Of a DNA stretch of 64,000 bases, positions 1-10,156 are shown one piece after another. Origin of the DNA: Isoetes taiwanensis (Eukaryota; Streptophyta; Lycopodiopsida; Isoetales; Isoetaceae); NCBI GenBank assembly GCA_021234155.1, contig JAJEKV010000016.1, positions 18,470,698-18,534,697 on the forward strand, given 5' to 3'. The translations under genes and the position numbers were made by a program. The notes beneath the pieces are model-generated. The model did no database searches, was not told the origin of the DNA, and saw only the letters and a program-made list of their open reading frames with translations. The stretch's first letter is position 1. Every line of letters begins with the position of its first letter.

Positions 1-430
1 GAAGGGAAACATTGTTACCTTTTTTTTTTTTTGGGAGATAAGTCCCACCCATATTCATTGCACATTGCATGCCATTTTAAGTAGGCTCAAAGTAACCAAT
101 ATCAAACAAGACACGGACATCGATGGTAAACTGATGATTGAATAATGTCATGGTGTTGTGGAAGGTCAAAAAATGACAAAAACAATGTATACCAAATGGC
201 AAAACACGACAAACTCAGGATACGACAACTCAAGTTTAGGCGTGATCTGCCTCCAACAAGATTGACATATTAGGTGACGTAGAAAGCACAATAATTTTTA
301 GCACGAGAGTTTATTACTAATGCACTGATGCAATAGACAAGGTTGAAGCATTAACCCAAACAAAGATGTTATTTGGCCATCTTAGGGCCAAGTTCATGGC
401 AGCATTCTTAAGTTGAAATTTGAGTTAAAG
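1..430. other. No gene recognised; short poly-T
   Basis: AT-rich sequence with a 12-base T run near position 20 followed by GGGAGATAAGTCCCACC. This resembles the B-box end of the minus-strand SINE at 47.3 kb, but only a few bases match and I do not claim an element. No ORF of note and no recognisable protein similarity. Confidence 0.4.
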
Positions 431-720
431 ATTGTTATTATGGTATATGATGTTATAGTAGTGTGCAACAAGCCAAGTTGAGGTGGTCTTATCACAGTAG
501 TGATATAGTAGTGTAGAATATGATATAGTAGTGTACAATAAGGCCAAGTTGAGATGGTCTTGTCACAGAGGTTGGGATAGCCTGAACATTGACAGAGAGT
601 TGGAGGTTAAGAGGATGAGTTGGAATAAGGCCATAGTAGGGAACTATGACAGAGGGTTGGAGGTTAAGAGGATGAGTTGGAATAAGGTCACAGTAGGGAC
701 AGATAGGAGGGTCAAAATAC
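431..720. repeat. Two adjacent tandem duplications
   Basis: The first is an imperfect duplication of about 50 bases built on ATAGTAGTGT and CCAAGTTGAGRTGGTCTT (about 449-498 and 521-568). The second has a period of 57 bases built on GTTGGAGGTTAAGAGGATG, starting near 600 and again near 657. The short ORF across it simply repeats the peptide LEVKRMSWNK and is not a credible gene. Confidence 0.7.
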
Positions 721-789
721 TAGAAACAAAAAAAAAAAAAACTAGAAACAAACTGGAGTGGGTCCTCATCAATTCATCAAGGGAATAGA

Positions 790-1800
790 ATAGACATGGC
801 ATACACATGGGACAAGCACTAGCAACTCATTGTTAGGAGGAACTATGAGACAAAAAAATTTGGAAAAAAACAAAGAACTAGATGTTAAAAGGGACCAATT
901 CAATCAGCACAGAGCTCCAAAAAGTACATGACTAGAAACCAACAAAGACATATAATAGAAAACTGGAAAGCTCCTGCATGCTCCCTGCCAGAGTTAGGTT
1001 ATGGCTTCAAAGGAACCATCACACAGCATGCCTTCTGCATGAATTTTGCCATTATTATATCTGTGTACCATATTGCACTTAACCATATTTTTTTTTCACC
1101 TTTTATATGTAGAAAAAACTTGCATTCTTTTGTCCTTACCTTAGCCCTTGCTAAAAACAAAAAGGCATTAAGTAGGCTGGAGGCTTCCAGGAATCTTAAG
1201 AATTTGGTTTATCAGAAATCAGATGGGAAATCTGTTTTGATTTGTTCTGATTGGATCATTGGATACTTTTTTTTTTTAAACTGTAGCTTATCTTGGATGG
1301 AGCAAAAGCAGCTTGCTTTGATTGGATTTTTAAAAGGTCCAAAATGGCCATTTATTCTTTGGCGGGACTTAGTTTATTTGTGTCAGATCAGAAGCAAAAT
1401 GCAAGATTTCTTCTTGCCACAGCTCATACATTATTACAGGAATGTAAAGACAAGAACAAGCACGAGAAATGGCGCTGCAATGTTACTGCTGAATTCAAAT
1501 CCATGGAAAAAAACTCTTATGCTGGAAAACAAACTCAGAAATATTCAACTCTGATTTTCTGTCATGTTTGAAGAGTAACAGCCTCTTCTTTCTTGATATG
1601 TTCTCTTCTCAAAAACCCATTTAGTTTAGGGAACAAAACCGGTCACTTAGTACAGAAAATGACCAAAAGAATTGGTTTGGTTCGTGAATACCAATATATA
1701 GAAGAACCAAATTGGATGAAACATTCCCAGCCCAAAATGATCTGATTTCAATTTAATCTAACAGTCTGATCCAACTGGCCAAAAAAAAGTCCTCTGTTTT
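790..1800. other. Intergenic, nothing recognised
   Basis: Contains plus-strand ORFs of 208 and 92 codons in overlapping frames (928-1571). They have skewed composition, no recognisable motif and no similarity I know, so I treat them as chance. The segment lies immediately 3' of the minus-strand F-box gene and probably includes its 3' untranslated region. Confidence 0.4.
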
Positions 1801-1809
1801 CACACCATA

Positions 1810-2382
1810 CTACCTAACGCTTGGAGATGAATTCATCAATGAAAGTCCTTCGGACAAAGAAATGCACGGACCTGTATGAAGCTTACAGAGGCCCTGGAAA
1901 GGAGATTTACTGCAAAAATGGCGTCTTCCAAGCCTTTCGTAGCAATCTATAGAAAAAAGCGAAAGGGAAAGATGAATCTCTTCTTTACTCCACGTCTGTT
2001 TATTCTCAGAAAATTTTCGATTCGAAAAAGGCCTTAAGCAGAGGACATAGAGCCTCCGGAAGCCTCCAAGAGCTAAAACCACAGTTCTAAGCTGTTTATC
2101 CCTGTTATTAGACAGATTGGCCGGCCAGCTTTGTGTGCAAATGCCTTCCCATAGATTTTCATCAGACACAGCTTTTTTCCAACGATTATTCACACAGGCT
2201 GCCCTAGCCAGACTCTTTGGATCCAAAAAAGCCAGAATCTTGAAAAGCAAATCGTCATTTTCTTCCACTGCCGAACTTCCCCAATTTCTGCACCGCTTCA
2301 AACTTCCATATCTCTGCCTACACTGTTCTTCCGAGTCGGATTTGAGGCGAAAACTGCCGGATTTGGGGCAAGGAAGCGGCAT
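1810..2382 (-). CDS. GID2: F-box protein of the GID2/SLEEPY1 type
   Basis: Predicted 190-residue substrate receptor of an SCF E3 ubiquitin ligase. In the known family (rice GID2, Arabidopsis SLY1) it binds DELLA repressors after gibberellin perception and directs their degradation in the nucleus. Seen here: an F-box at about residues 37-77 (DDLLFKILAFLDPKSLARAA, then W-KK and ENLWEGIC), the GGF motif (VVLALGGFRRLYVL) and the LSL motif (IHLSLSLFSIDCYERL), in the family order and spacing. The ATG at 2382 is preferred because the ORF extension upstream begins only at a TTG. The frame is uninterrupted and intronless, as in known family members, and the length lies between SLY1 (about 151) and GID2 (about 212). 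A C-terminal extension of about 35 residues after the LSL motif is less conserved. Promoter elements are not evident. The family assignment is strong; DELLA specificity is inferred from the family. Confidence 0.85.
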   Translation of the reverse strand: MPLPCPKSGSFRLKSDSEEQCRQRYGSLKRCRNWGSSAVEENDDLLFKILAFLDPKSLARAACVNNRWKKAVSDENLWEGICTQSWPANLSNNRDKQLRTVVLALGGFRRLYVLCLRPFSNRKFSENKQTWSKEEIHLSLSLFSIDCYERLGRRHFCSKSPFQGLCKLHTGPCISLSEGLSLMNSSPSVR

Positions 2383-2660
2383 TTTGATCCAAAAAAACCG
2401 CAAAGATCTGGAGCGAATTTAATTCAGAAGAAAAAATGGTGGAGATCAAAGAGAACGTTTTAAAAGGAAGGGGAGAAATGAAGGCCGGAATAAGGTGCAG
2501 CTATGGCGCCTAAGGGTGGATCGGCCGGAGAGGGGAACAAGGGGGAGGAAATAAAACACCATAGCCAAATCCGTTATTAAAGCCCTAACTGCGGATATTT
2601 CGTTAATCGTGCAGATTTAAAGGGATTTATTTAGGCCCAAACCGTTTGTCCATTTTTTTA
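2383..2660 (-). other. Probable 5' leader and proximal upstream region of the F-box gene
   Basis: Moderately GC-rich stretch directly upstream of the GID2-like ATG, with no upstream in-frame ATG in the last 20 bases. No convincing TATA box was placed. The assignment rests on position only. Confidence 0.35.
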
Positions 2661-3810
2661 TTTTTGTATTTCAGCTAGGGCGGCCATATCTGAAGGGTGG
2701 GCCATTTTTTATGAATATGCAAAATTTGTCCCATTTATTGACCATCCAAAAACATCCAAAAGCACGCATTTGGTTTGAAATGTTGCCCCTATGTTATGAA
2801 TATAAAAAAGCAGTTCCCTTTCTTAAAAAAAAAAAAAGGGGTTCCCCTCCAGGGGCATGACGTTCAAAATACTATCTATCTATTTCATGTTACTGCAACC
2901 AACGTTCCACTGGCATGAGAGGCCCCTAAGATCTTTAATCCCCGAACTTTTCAACCTTGCATCAGATTTGGTGCAGGCCTGCGAGAGAGCCGTGCTCTTT
3001 CAACTCTCACATGTTGCTATATGAAGATCATCTGGTCTTCACGTCAGTGTTCCCCTGATTTTATATATCAATCGTCAGCTTTGACAACCATCCTCTTGCT
3101 ATATGAAGACCACCTCGTCTTCACATCACGGTCCCCTAGTTTTTTATATCAATCGTCATCTATGACAACCCATCCTCTGGCTTTACTGAACGATTATGAA
3201 AGGGCCCAACTTGTAGTTATGATGTGGTTTACACTCGTATGTTTTTGCAAATGGTAAGGATCATATCTGAGTATTAATATTCATTATCTATATCACTTGG
3301 TAGAGATCAAGGGACAAAGGTTATGGGAAAATTAGGTGATCCTTTCCGACAGCAAGACAAATTGCCTTGGGTAGAGATATGGTAGAATTTTGTGTTTCAT
3401 TTAATTTATCAAAGGCATGGTTTCTTGTATGTAAATCTCGTCTTGAAATAACCACTAAGTTGTGGCATTATCCTATCAAATAAAAAAACAAAAGGTCCCT
3501 AGTAGCATAGTTGTTAGAAAAGGTTTTTTAATGTATACTTAGAGCATATGCACTTAAAATAGCGTACAAACATATGTCAAGAAAAAGTACATATATTAAA
3601 CATTCACGACCTTTTACTCCTTTCACGTTTCCAACACTTTATACCTTAAACAAAGAAAACATTCCCTTCCAATCTTAATACTGCCTATTATGTCTAATCT
3701 ACGAATATAGTGACGATTAGGGTATGGATGTTTTGTTGTGGTGTGAAAGGGTTGTGATGAGAGCTATAGGACAAAATTTATTACAAAATTAGATGATTTT
3801 TTTACGAGTA
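2661..3810. repeat. Intergenic with an 82-bp tandem duplication
   Basis: Two imperfect copies of an 82-base unit beginning TTGCTATATGAAGA (near 3014 and 3096) and containing TATATCAATCGTCA. The rest of the interval is AT-rich with no recognisable gene. Confidence 0.6.
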
Positions 3811-4900
3811 AATAATAGAATAGAATAGATTTTATAACATCCACGAAGACCAAGAGATCATGGGACCCATACAATGGCCTAGTACAACCATTACTACTAG
3901 GATTAAAAAACCGATGCCTCGAAAGGTTTTCAAGGGAAAAACCTTTGCACTGCTGAAAAAGCAAGAAGAAAATAAGTAGGCAATGATGACTACTGAGGGC
4001 TCAATAATTGAAGACGCTCATCGAGAACCTCAAGTATGTATAATGCCAAGTCATGCACAGATGGGGCTCTGAGAAATTGTGGAAGCATGGAATGGAATGT
4101 GAAAGTCAAATAACGATTCCTAACCATCTCAAAAGCAGGACATCTTAGCATAGTATGGCTTTTATCTTCAATAACCTGTAATTGACAACATGCACATAAT
4201 CTCGCTTCTCGTGGCAATCGCGGCTGTTCCCATCTATCTGTCTCAATTCGTAGCTTGTGGGACCCTATGCGAATTGATGCAATAGCTACAAGCTTTTTCC
4301 TGGACGAGGAAGCAAGAAAATAAGCTTGTGGTCCTGGTGCCAAAGTGGGATTTATATGTGCATGATAATGACCAGTTTTAGCTTGGGCTAAGGTGATTGC
4401 ATTCCACATCTTTTGAGAAAAACAACCATCGAGATATTGTTGCGAAAGCTCATGGTCAGGACTAGCAAGCACCATGCAGTGTTCTGATTGCACAGACTAG
4501 CGGGTAAACCATGCATTACAATTCTCTTTCCAACATCATTTCAAACACTGGGGAGATTCAGCCATGGCAAGCACGAGAAGAGGATATCTATCATCATCCA
4601 TGTGATGCACCTTGCTGATATAGTGGAGATGGCACTTCATGGCAGAATATTAAAGAGGCCAAAAACTTGTCTCTTGTAAAAGAATAGCATAGGGCACCAT
4701 AGTTTTGACTCCTAGGCTATTAGTGAGAAAGGACTTTTGCACCCGTTCCAAGCTCTCCCAAACACTAGTACTAATGGCATTAGCTTCCGACTACTGTTTG
4801 TTGAGAGATGCCATAGGATTTTGTGTTTTAGGTAAATGCATGGGAAACGAGTAGCTAACATTTTGTTGGTGAATCTGAGGTTGATATATAGATATTGCCA
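3811..4900 (-). mobile_element. LINE 3' fragment, C-terminal reverse-transcriptase region
   Basis: The minus-strand ORF 3990-4493 (167 codons) ends in a cysteine/histidine module: LRIETDRWEQPRLPREARLC, then ACC, then DKSHTMLRCPAF. This matches the C-terminal zinc-binding region of a class of non-LTR retrotransposon polyproteins. Upstream on the same strand (to about 4860), broken frames show SLGVKTMVPYAILLQE, another region typical of that class. Downstream, a short 3' UTR ends in an AATAG-type tail (3811-3826 on the plus strand) next to a CCACGAAGACC motif shared with other tails in this window. It is 5'-truncated and frameshifted, so not functional. Confidence 0.6.
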
Positions 4901-5096
4901 TTGTATAGTTGTCCCATCAATTTTGGAGGAGAAGAAAACGAACAACTTTTACGTCATGCTACATTGCAGCATCCGATTGGGCATATAACATGCAAACCAC
5001 ATTAACATTATTTATTGTAGAAAGGGAGGGAGGGGGGAGGGAGGGAGATTTTATTTTTCCATCTATGACATTATCAAGTCCATGAGATACAGCAGT

Positions 5097-5145
5097 ATAT
5101 AATAGAATAGATTAGAATAGAATGGTTTTTATCGTCCACGAAAAG
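5097..5145 (-). mobile_element. LINE/retroposon 3' end with pentanucleotide tail
   Basis: AATAG-type repeats followed by GGTTTTTATCGTCCACGAAAA. The same junction (pentanucleotide tail, T run, CGTCCACG) occurs at 3811, 6141 and, inverted, at 53.99 kb. Severely 5'-truncated copy. Confidence 0.5.
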
Positions 5146-6103
5146 ACCCAATGAAAAAGTGCAAAGAGACTTCTGTTATCCGAAAGTTACCCCTCCCTTC
5201 CCACCCCCCAAAAAAAGGGTTTCTGAGGGAACAATCATGGCAGTAATAAGAGTGTTGTAGCTTGTTAGATTGTAGTTATCATCTCCACAGCTTTTGCTTG
5301 CAGATGTGGCGTATTCGCCTTAATCTCTTTTTTAAAGCACTCCCTGTCGTGTGAAAGTCTGTCTATTCTAGTTGACATCGTATCTAGATTAGCCAAAATG
5401 TCAGCGATGGCCAAACCTATCATGTTGTCCTTCAAACTGCAGTAGTTGAAGATGATTATCTAATTATTGCATGCATGTGTTCGTGCCAGAAATGCTTTGC
5501 TTTTTGTGACCAGTTGCTTTTTGTGACCTGCAAGCTTAACTTTCTTTGCCCCAACAGTTGCCTAAATCTATTTCCAATTTCCTTCTGATGTCTGATTTGT
5601 TGTTGCTTGTGAACAACTTCTAGTTAGATTGTGTAGCCAAGTGTGTTGCGCATTCCTTTGCCCTTGCTTTCTTTTTCAAGGTATTGTCCACCAAGGCATG
5701 ACTACTAGCTGAAGCATAGGCAAGACAATCGGTTAAATTTGCTAAGAGCATTTCTATGAGGTAATGGAACTTGGAAATCATGAAGGTCTCACTTTGAAAA
5801 TTGTGCTATGGTTTACCATCCACATTTCAACTTATTCTGATACAATTTAAGTAAACTAACAAGTTAAGCCTAGCTAGTGATTTTGCTTCAATATATATGA
5901 TTAAAACAAGTATAAAAACATCAATCTTTATATTACAAAATTACCCCATAAGTATGTAGGTCATGTATCAAATCCTAGATTAGACGGGCGAGATTGGCCA
6001 TCCAATTAGACAGCCATGATTGTTCGTGGTTGGTCATTATCAGATGGCTTATATTGGCCTTCAAGATCGATGGCCAAGAATCAAGAACAATTCAAGGGAA
6101 AGG

Positions 6104-6105
<2 letters not shown>
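5146..6105. other. Intergenic, nothing recognised
   Basis: AT-rich sequence without long ORFs or motifs. A G-rich run just before it (5020-5046, repeated GGGAGGGAG) is the only compositional feature nearby. Confidence 0.4.
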
Positions 6106-6107
<2 letters not shown>

Positions 6108-6142
<35 letters not shown>

Positions 6143-6300
6143 GATAAGATAAGATAAGATAAGATAAGATAAGATAAGGATTTTTACGTCCACGGAACCC
6201 AAGGGTTATGGGACGGCACATGCAAGGGCAACAGCCCATCTAAAACCCGGGGACTAGGCCCCATCACCAAATACAATAACCAAACATTAAAAGGCTACCA
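6108..6300 (-). mobile_element. LINE/retroposon 3' end with (GATAA)n tail
   Basis: A 30-base A run, then seven to eight GATAA units, then GGATTTTTACGTCCACGGAA and a GC-richer 3' UTR-like segment. Read on the minus strand this is a 3' UTR, CCGTGGACGTAAAAATCC, ending in a (TTATC)n tail. It is the best-preserved member of the tail family in this window. No coding part remains. Confidence 0.55.
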
Positions 6301-6321
6301 AGAATAAGAGAAGATAATGCT

Positions 6322-6600
6322 AATGCTAGTGGTAAATTTATGCTTCTAAAATTATCTATCTATCCTGATGCTTGGCCCAAACTATGGAAACGAGCTTTTC
6401 ATCTCGCATGTGGCTGGCTTTTATGGTCAATCTGGAAGAGAAGGAGGTTGTTTATCTTTAAGGGCGTGGATACTGCAGATGAGATTGTTCTTCAGTGGGC
6501 GCAAAATAAAATTGTTATGGCTTACAATTGTTCTTCTCTTGATCAAGAGAAGAAAGTACTGATCTGGCATACTTACCTTCAGATTCATTCTTTTGCATAG
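6322..6600 (+). pseudogene. LINE C-terminal fragment
   Basis: The 86-codon ORF 6340-6600 contains RAFHLACGWLLWSIWKRRRL followed by FIF. It aligns by eye with the C-terminus of the LINE at 20.4 kb (ALHLCVAWLVWLIWKRRRLW), and the following residues also correspond (KVLIWHTYL versus KFSIWRDFL). In the family this segment follows the RT zinc-binding domain. It is an isolated relic with no RT domain beside it. Confidence 0.6.
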
Positions 6601-7480
6601 GTAGGTGGTAGATTCATTCTTTTATTTTAGACATAGCCAGTCCAAGGATTGGAAGGCCATTGATCTAGAATAATTGCTTAGCTCCCCGTAGACATTGCCC
6701 ATTTCTTTTCGCAGGTGGCTGCCCTCACCTTGCAGAGCTCCTCCTTACGGTTACACAATTGAAGAGGGGAGAGGTCCTCCTGTACTGAGAAACTAGTCCC
6801 TCTGAGATGGTTTCCATGCTGAAGAACATGTAAGTGGCTAAGAGTGCCTTGAAACCGAACCAAAAGATGGTGGGGATGATCGTCTTGCCGCCCCCAATTC
6901 TAGTAGCGAGACAACTCCACCAAATTTCTTCACATGCATGACATCGATTGAAAAAATGCAAAGCAAAGATCCATATCGAAAAGGGCATCATCTTCACGCC
7001 TCAACCCCTATAATACGCAAGTTCAGCTCCTAGTAAATGTAAGATACCGAGGTAGCCTCGCCCCTGTCTGCTAAGCGCCAAGATCAAGACTCGGTCCCCT
7101 TTGGGATTGTGGAGATGTCCGATGACCACCTCAACATGTTCCCTTTCCAATGTCTCCGCACTTCCGCTTCAACACAATGTTTCTTCCGTGGTCAGAATTT
7201 CAGATCTAGTGTCTGTACTGAGGCATCACTTGTGCACACATACTGGGCTTTAGGGTCTGGAACGAAGGCAGAAAAGAGAGGAAAAAAAAGAAAAGGGTAA
7301 AATGGAAAAAGAAGAAAAGAAAAAGCGGAAAAGGAAAAAATGATGGAGGGAAAACAGGGGAAGAGTGTGCACAAAGCTCTTATTGACGCTGGGCTTGGTT
7401 TCTATAACTAGTATATATGTTCAGATCCCCTCCTTTTTGGGGAGGGGGTTATTTATCTTTATAACTTTGAATATTAAAGT
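6601..7480. other. Intergenic, nothing recognised
   Basis: Contains overlapping minus-strand ORFs of 61-90 codons (6678-6997) without recognisable motifs and a purine-rich tract at 7262-7360 (mixed A/G with few pyrimidines). No gene is supported. Confidence 0.4.
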
Positions 7481-7487
7481 TGCTAAG

Positions 7488-7552
7488 ATTTCCATTTGAA
7501 TCAATGGTTGAGATATGATGTTCCATTTGAATCAATGGTTGAGATATGATGT
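7488..7552. repeat. 31-bp tandem duplication
   Basis: Two identical copies of a unit containing TCCATTTGAATCAATGGTTG and AGATATGATG in direct tandem. The perfect identity suggests a recent duplication. Confidence 0.8.
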
Positions 7553-8460
7553 AGTGTCATTTCTTGCAGCAAGAAATGAGTTCGTTCCTGTGAGATGATT
7601 AAAAATTGTGGAACCTTGAGAGAATGTAATGTATCTGCTTCTCATTCCTTTACGACGGATCTCTTTCCACATTTACATTGGAATTGATGTTGAGCTCATG
7701 AACACTATGACATAATCCAGGTTCATCATCATTGTACACAACATTCCAACATTAAATTCCTTTCACTTCCCAACATTTGCCTTGAAATTATGTTGGGTGA
7801 AAAGCCCAGCAAGTTTGGACAAAGAATAACTACCACGTGCCATCATCATCTTTATCGACTGCATCTGCTATTCGTGCATTCTACTTATATCTCTAATAAT
7901 GTATTAAAAATATGTGGGTGGTTTGAATAGTCAACACCCATTAAAAGTCCAGCTGGCACGCTTAAAAATGTAGCAAAAAGTCCGTGGCATGTAATGCCAC
8001 ATTCCCCTAAAATACATGGTATAAATACATATATTTCTAGGCCATGTCAGCATAGAAGCCTACCTTAGTAGCCTTGTATAGCGTAGAGTGTGGATAAGGG
8101 AGCATGGCTAAGTTATTTACATAACTTAGCCAACCTTAGGGATGGAACCATTTCTACATGGCCCCATCCTATTGGGCACCTGCCACACGGACGTACCCTA
8201 ACCTATAAATGGCCAAACCCTAACCCTAGGCCATTTTTCTCGTTCCAACAATCTTGGAATCTTGCTCGCGCTCAAAACTCCATTTCGAGAACCATCTGCT
8301 ATGGCATAGCATAGCACAGCAGCCCCAGGAGCATGCGCGCGTCAGAATGAGTGGGAGCTACTCCAAATCACTTGCAAAGTTGTGGAGACGCCGGGAGTGA
8401 ATGGAAGTCCTCCCGAGCAGGTATTTGGAGTAGATTCCTTGGTAGATCATCTGGAAATTA
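7553..8460. other. Intergenic, nothing recognised
   Basis: No recognisable gene. The 74-codon ORF at 8090-8314 has no motif I know. Sequence becomes GC-richer toward 8.3 kb, where the LTR-like block begins. Confidence 0.35.
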
Positions 8461-9400
8461 GGATTCCAGATGAGTTAGGATATCATATCTCTAGTAGAGC
8501 CATTCTAGAACCCTCCGTTTGGATCTCGAACCCTAATCAATGAATAACTGTTTAGATGCATGTGATTAGGATTCGATGTTATTCTCATTATTTATCATGT
8601 TATGTGGATATATGATGTTGATTGATCATGTTTGCTCCTCTTATATTGGGAAGGGGGGTAGAGACCTAGTAGCTATTCTTTAGATGATGCTCCTAGTTTA
8701 GACCCCTTAGTTCCTATTAGATGCGGCCTGTGCATAGAGCCCACCAGGCTACGGAGGTTACGGAGTGACTAAGCACCACATAATGGGGTTAGTGGCAAAG
8801 TGGAGGGAGGTCCCTGCTAAGCGTGGTTATTAGGGCCCATAGCGGGCTAGGCATATAGTCAGTCACTTTTTGCGGGCCGAGTATGGGTCCGACACTTCCT
8901 GGATCAATGGTGCTGCCCTGACTCTCAAGAGTTATATGTGTCGGCTTGGCTCTTGTTTTGGGGAGTTCAGTCGGGTACAGACATGTGTCCCCACGACCCT
9001 CTAGCCGTATTCCCCAAGAAGGGGGGATGCAACCCTTCCTACCTCATCGGACCGGGGAGATGCAACCCAGAGTAGCCTTGTTGGGTGATACCATGAGACT
9101 GCGTCTCCGGCAGGTTACAGTCACATCAAAGCCTGATTTAGCCTATCTGCAAAGTATGCAAAGGAGGGGCGGATGGAGTGGTCAACCCTATCCATTGTCT
9201 ATAGTTAGCCCCGCCATTGTTATATCTCGGTCTGCTCTATCTTGAGGCCCAACCATCAGTCTACCTCCCTTATGAGTCTGAGCCTGGGTAGGAGCTATTC
9301 TGCTTCATGATGTATTGATATCTATGATAGATCTATGGATCGATAGATGGTACTACCCTTCGAGGTAGCTGATTGTATTGTTATTACTAGTGCTGATTAG
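8461..9400 (+). mobile_element. LTR-like block related to the LTR at 52.3-52.7 kb
   Basis: The part 9131-9400 aligns by eye over roughly 270 bases with 52255-52550. Both contain AGCCTATCTGCAAAR or AGCTTATCTGCAAAA, then GGCGGATGGAGTGG or GAGCGGATGGAGTGG, then the string GAGTCTGAGCC and a CCCTTCKAGGT segment. The 52-kb copy is followed by a tRNA-iMet-type primer binding site, so this is probably a partial LTR/leader of the same family. The 99-codon ORF inside (8946-9245) has no recognisable domain. The block ends abruptly at the MITE starting at 9400. Confidence 0.5.
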
Positions 9401-10003
9401 GGAATAAATTACTAATCGCATATTTCTTATTAGCCATAATTACTTTAGCTAAAATTGCTCGATATTAATCCCAAAACTTTCTGTAGTTTAGCTAAACTCT
9501 AGACATTTTTTCTCTCATACTTTGTAGCGTTTAGCTAAACTAACCCAAATATCATCCCAAAAATTTCTCTGGTGTGGCCAACGAAAAATATTAAGCCAAA
9601 TTACTATACTTTTTTTCAATTGTTTCCACTTATTTTAGTCATTTTCTTTGTGAAAACATTTTAAAATAATGCTAATTAGCAAGTCTAGGCCTCAAATTAA
9701 TTTATAATGCTAAAAACTAAACTAATAGTCATATATTTCTTATAAACTAGAATGATATTAGCTAAACTAGCCCGAAATTCATTCTAAAAGTTTCTGTGGT
9801 TTAGCTAAACAATACAAAATTTGACTCTTTTACTTTCAAGCGTTTGGCTAAAGAACTCTAGGATTGGTGCAGTCCCGAAAAAAATTAATCTAAATTTATT
9901 AACTTTTTCAACATTTTTGTCATTTACATTAGCCATTTCTTTTTGAAAATGTGCTAAAAAATCGCCAAATAGCTAAGCTTAGCCTTAAATCATTCCATGA
10001 TGT
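9400..10003. mobile_element. MITE-like repeat, copy 1 (about 600 bp)
   Basis: Aligns over its whole length with 60150-60697. Both begin GGGAATAAATTACTAATCGC and end at a segment whose reverse complement begins GGAATRATTTAAGG, giving imperfect terminal inverted repeats. TTTAGCTAAAC recurs several times. Internally the element is two diverged tandem halves of about 280 bases, each starting with CATATTTCTTATWARC and ending with a GTGAAAAYATTTTA-like or TGAAAATGTGCTAAA segment. There is no coding capacity. Confidence 0.65.
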
Positions 10004-10156
10004 TTATGTTTATGCTTCCACTGTTATAGGAGCCCATAGGGAGGGGCGCGCAAGATACCTTCGTGTCCCCTTCCTGCACCATGGCCATCCCAGTTGCGGA
10101 TAGACGGAGGGCCCATGCGGCATGGGTGCTGGATGGGGGATTTTCCGCGAGATGTA

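Noticed and set aside
928-1571. Protein-coding gene of 208 codons
   Set aside because: No domain, overlapping alternate ORF, poly-Phe/Leu bias from T-rich DNA, located in the 3' flank of the F-box gene.
2117-2422. Plus-strand 101-codon ORF
   Set aside because: Antisense shadow of the GID2-like gene.
6725-6997. 90-codon membrane protein on the minus strand
   Set aside because: Hydrophobic composition only, overlapping a second ORF in another frame, no homologue recalled.
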